The notes below the pieces were generated by a model. The model made no database searches and had not been told where the DNA came from. It saw only the letters and a program-made list of their open reading frames with translations. From positions 21,733,822 to 21,797,821 of the forward strand of contig CP099842.1 in assembly GCA_030062745.1 (NCBI GenBank): a DNA stretch of 64,000 nucleotides. Direction: 5' to 3'. The number at the start of each line of letters is the position of its first letter. The first letter of the stretch is position 1. The translations under genes and the position numbers were made by a program. This document shows, piece after piece, positions 60,138 through 64,000 of the stretch. The stretch is from Capitulum mitella. Its lineage: Eukaryota > Arthropoda > Thecostraca > Pollicipedomorpha > Pollicipedidae.

Positions 60138-61354
60138 GCCCGCCGCGCCGCTAGACACCAGTGACCTCGTTACGCCGCGGCCGGCCCGCGGCGGCCGGCC
60201 GGCGGCCGCGTTGTTATGGGCGGGCCCGGCCGCGCGCCAGCAGTGCGCGGCGCGCCACGAGCGGCCGCGCCACCGCCGCCCGGCCGTGGGACTCTGCCGA
60301 GCCGCCGGGCGCCTCGTGTGTGCGCGCGCGCGTTGCTCAACAGATTGCAGAGTGGCTGTTGCTCAAGCTGGGAGCCGGCCGGCCGGCCGGAGCCGGCGTC
60401 GGGTGCGCGCGCGCGCGCGCGTTCCCAGCCAGTGTTGTGAGTTGATGGGCGCCGCCGGCGGGCGCAATACGTCGGCAATACAGAGCGCCAGGTTCGAGCC
60501 TGTTTGAGGCGCGTTCGGCCGCCGGCCGACGGAGGAGCGCGGCAGCCGAGGCCGGAACAGTCGCCGACCTCTCTGACGGACAGGGCCGCCTGACAAGTCC
60601 CATCGATTTCCAACCGACGGACCATACTGAAGATGACTCACGTGACTTACGGATGTCGTCACAGAATGGTGGCCGACTGCCGAGACTTGACCAGCAAAAT
60701 GTTTCTTTGATACCTTGCCGACTTAGACGGTGACGATTGATGGCGCGACTGTGTAGTGACGATTGTTCCACAATGAATCTGAAGAAAAGCCAAGTTCATG
60801 CTTCTCGTGACTGAGAAGACTCACCAATTTCAGCTTGGCAATCCGATGAAGTGATGTCTGGACTCGAGAACAGAACCGTCTAGCTCAGCCGACTGTTCCA
60901 CGGACAGATAAACCACGTGCGACTTCCGCCTCAGAACGGACAACGACATGACACGACGTCCAACTTAACGACTGCGCACAACAACGCGATCACTTGACGC
61001 TCCACTAGAAGGCGAAACGGGCGCAAGATTCGATTCCTGCGTCGTTTCGCAGCTCGGCCCTTTTCCCGACAACCGAGTGCCTGAGCTGTTGCCCTCCGGT
61101 CGCCTTACACTGACGCTCTCCGAGCAGCCTTGTTCACAGCGTGGGCGGTCTTCCCCGGCCGGCGTATCCCACAGGCCGAACGGCAGCCGTCCAGACCCGG
61201 ACCACAGGCAGCGATCCGGTCACGGCGGGACGCAACGGCGGTTATCGCCCCCACCCTGGTCACGTGACACGGCGGGGCCACGGCAGACGCCGGGCCGCGC
61301 CTGCCGATGCAGGTGCCCAGTACCGGGACCGTGTTCAGTGTACCCGGTAAGGGC

Positions 61355-61418
61355 TCTGTCCACGGTGCTCGGTGCTCGCCTCGAGATCCCGAGGCGAGCA
61401 CCGAGCACCGTCGACAGA
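61355..61418. repeat. 29-bp inverted repeat with a 6-base loop
   Basis: CGGTGCTCGGTGCTCGCCTCG at 61363-61383 (21 bases; arms named by position) is the perfect reverse complement of 61390-61410, loop AGATCC. The arms extend outward by about eight more bases with one mismatch. Confidence 0.95.
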
Positions 61419-62758
61419 ACTGACCGCGGGAACGACCAAACGGTTCCCGGAATCACGGTGACAGCTGCAAAAGTGCAGGAAACCTGAACTGGTGTCGCGG
61501 CGGCTCTGGCCGGGAGGTGGGCGTGAGACTAGGCAAACATCTGCATGTCACGATGCACCGTTGTTTATTGCTAACGTCGAGGCTCGTGGGACCCTTGACT
61601 GGGACGAACAGTCCGCTGCCTGGTCCTGCTGGGAGCGGAATGTTAAACCGCCGGTGGACTTCCTTTACCAGGATGCGGCTTAGCGTAACTCCATTGTATC
61701 AAGATGAGGCCGCACGACGCTTCCACCCGACTTCCCGCAAACATGAACAAACGCGGCGCTAATCAAAATCTCCATCTCATAACCCCACAAACACACCATT
61801 CTGAACACAACTGGGATAGCCGGCCTTCGGAAGCCGGGTCTGTGGAAGATCGTGCGACTCGGCGAGCAGGTCCGACATGGGAGCAGCGCTCAGTCGTGAC
61901 CGGGCGCCGGCGCGTATCGTGACCCCCGCCAGCCCCGCTGTCGTCTTCGGCGGCCAGTCGTGCTCTGTTCCGCCGTCCTGCCCGCGTTGTTCGGTCACGA
62001 GGCGCCGCCGGCCGGCGATCGGCGACCCGACCGTCTTCCAAATTTTGACGCAGTCATGCAGCGCCATAAACCAAACTTCAATCGTGCGTGTCATGCCCCT
62101 CCCCCCATTCATATATCGGCATCGAACACAAACGTTAAGGTCATATTGCAACAAGCGATTCATGACGATCTTCCTTTGTGAGGGCACAGACGGACGACGG
62201 CAAACGTCACGATTTCCTTGCGGCTGAAGACAATAGGACGCCGTAGATACGTCTGCCTTTACGTCTTCCAGACATCTGCAGTATTTGCCTTCTGAACGAT
62301 AACTTGTACAAAACGCAACGCGCCAACATCTATGACAGCGAACCTCTCGTTCGTAGGCCAGTGCTTTCCGGAAAACCCAGGATAGCTGAACCAATGCGAC
62401 AAACCAGCGTCTCGCTGAGCCCACACAACTCTAAGACGTCACACAGCTCTTCAAACGCGGCGCTGGTGGGAGGTTTCTGGGCGCGTGCAGTGTACGGCTG
62501 TCCTGCCTGCCGGTGCGGCCCACTGACCCCGTGCGCGACTGGCGGTCACCAGCCAGCGCATACCGCCGGCCTACAATTACACAGGGTAACAGTGAAAGGC
62601 ACGCGCGCGCGCGCCACGGCGGACGGTGATGAAACGAACGTTTGGCAACGGCGAGGGTCGAGACGGTGCCAACTCGCGCCACCGTCGGCAACGGATCGGC
62701 GGGGCGGCCAGGATACGGCCGCGGTCCGCAGGCCGCCGTCTGGCTCGCCGCCCGCCCC

Positions 62759-62780
62759 CGTGACCCAGGCCTGGGTCACG
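62759..62780. repeat. Perfect 22-base palindrome
   Basis: CGTGACCCAGG is followed directly by its reverse complement CCTGGGTCACG, with no spacer. It could be a binding site for a dimeric factor or chance. Confidence 0.9.
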
Positions 62781-63624
62781 ACCAGAGGTCAGCCGGCGGA
62801 GAGACGCGCGTCCGCACACTGGGCGTCCCCAGGGACACGCGACCGGACGAAACGCAATCGCGTCATCCTCCGCCGGGAATGGAAGGATAACCGCAGGGGT
62901 CGCGTTTTTCGCCGCAACAGCTGGGCCCATCATGTAACATCACGCCAGGCGAACCGCTGAGACAGCCGGCCCGCTGTTGGCGGCGTGGGTGCGACTGCTG
63001 TGCTGGGAAGACCTCGAGGCGGGTTGGCCAGCCGCCGACTTTACTGCCGCGCGTGTGTCAACGCTGCGGTGCGGCCGCGGTCGGCCGGGCCATTCACACC
63101 CGCCCAGCTGTGCAATCGGCCCGAGCGCGGAACTCCGCCGCCGACGCACGAACGCGTGTCACGCGCCGCTGAGCAGCCCATTCAGTCGGCGGTTGCAACA
63201 CCGGCCCTCTGCAATATTTGCCGAAATCGCTAGCATTGTTTGTGCCGCGGCCTGCAGTGCGTGTCGAAACGTCCGGGGAAAATGCAAAGAGAGAACCGTA
63301 CACCTCACAACGGAAAGGAACGGCATGAACGAAAAATGCCGTCCGCCGTGACTGGCCGAGCGACAGCTTCCAACGGTGGCGTCGGATCACACCGTCTTCA
63401 GCGACCATTTCACATCGCCACCGTGCACCGCCGGCTGGCCAGTTCTGCGACCAGCCGGCCTGGCGGCGCCGTAGAAAGCGACGATCTGAGATATGGCCGC
63501 ATATCGTTAGTAGCGAAGGATTGGCGCGGCGTCGCCGACGAGGGGAGCGGCCGCCATTTAAGGCTGCACGATCGGACCGGCCCGGACGTCACCTGAGGCC
63601 GGGTAATCAGCGCGACGCCGCTCT

Positions 63625-63895
63625 TCACAAACACACCGGCAGTGGCGGCATCACCACGGCCGACAACGCCAGCGACGGACACAGGCTCGTCAGCAGGGCA
63701 GGCTCCATCTTGACCCTTATAAAACGTCACAGAACGGTGGTAATGCCGCAGCCGACAGCGCCAGCGGCCGACAAAGGCTCGTCAACAGCGTCAGGTTCCA
63801 TCTTGGCCCTTATAAAACGTCACAGAACGGTAGCAATACCGCAGCCGACAGCGCCAGAGGCCGACAAAGGTTCGTCAACAGGGTAATGCTCGCTC
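63625..63895. repeat. 93-bp tandem repeat, about three copies
   Basis: CTTATAAAACGTCACAGAACGG begins at 63717 and 63810, a 93-base step, preceded by CAGGYTCCATCTTG and followed by CCGCAGCCGACAGCGCCAG and GGCCGACAAAGG. A third, more diverged copy lies at 63625-63716. The TATAAAA word is inside each unit. Confidence 0.9.
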
Positions 63896-64000
63896 TCTGC
63901 CCTTTCCAAGTCGTCACACCTCGGACAGACCGCGCGGACGCCAGCCCGCCAGCCGGACGTCTCTTATCGGACTGCCTCCCCCCTGCCAGTCGTCACATCG

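Larger units (their letters stand above)
60138..64000. other. 3' flank of the secreted-protein gene
   Basis: No gene is supported and no canonical poly(A) signal is seen. It holds two palindromes (61355-61418 and 62759-62780), a short CG-alternating run near 60405-60422 and a 93-bp tandem repeat at the right edge. Confidence 0.55.

Noticed and set aside
60440..60510. tRNA-like B box (GGTTCGAGCC) near 60490
   Set aside because: No matching A box or cloverleaf can be folded around it.
60828..60862. Possible 33-base - strand exon with a strong GTGAGT donor
   Set aside because: The upstream acceptor is mediocre, the peptide is short and the phase does not fit the known PHD exon; kept only as a candidate.

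Overview
This is a stretch of animal nuclear genome, not microbial: genes are split by long introns with GT..AG borders, there are many tandem repeats, and no operons or ribosome binding sites. Coding exons are GC-rich at third codon positions and CpG is not depleted. The gene content (rapsyn homologue, astacin metalloprotease, PHD-finger gene, secreted Thr/Pro/Ala-rich matrix-like protein of a type I associate with arthropods) suggests an arthropod, most likely a crustacean. A barnacle would fit, but the sequence alone does not settle this.

Layout. (1) 2071-12551, + strand: five exons of a rapsyn (RAPSN, 43-kDa acetylcholine-receptor-clustering protein) homologue, from the second TPR to the RING-H2 finger and stop; the N-terminal exon was not found. 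(2) 19289-21224, + strand: an astacin-family zinc metalloprotease in two recognised exons, with intact active site, a Cys-rich EGF-like segment, a CUB-like region and a hydrophobic C-terminus. (3) 35762 down to 22557, - strand: two exons that join in frame to make one complete C4HC3 PHD finger across a 13-kb intron. The rest of this gene lies further right or outside the window. (4) 46963-60137, + strand: a two-exon gene for a 720-residue secreted, furin-processed, low-complexity protein, with an 11-kb intron.

The remaining sequence is intronic or intergenic. It holds two TTAA-flanked terminal-inverted-repeat elements (33454-34921 and 43310-44519), about a dozen minisatellites, three microsatellites, several GC-rich blocks and three strong palindromes. 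Two minisatellites (4790-5640 and 18490-19290) stop exactly at a 3' splice site, and their units carry copies of that splice junction, so they look as if they were built from it. Base composition is G/T-rich on the + strand to about 21 kb and A/C-rich to its right. This matches + strand transcription on the left and - strand transcription on the right, and hints that the PHD gene may run on and contain the secreted-protein gene.

The genes are not an operon or a pathway. Rapsyn acts at the inner face of the neuromuscular synapse, the astacin and the secreted protein act outside the cell, and the PHD protein is presumably nuclear. No obviously undescribed multi-gene system was seen; the most unusual signals are the junction-derived repeat arrays and the split PHD finger.
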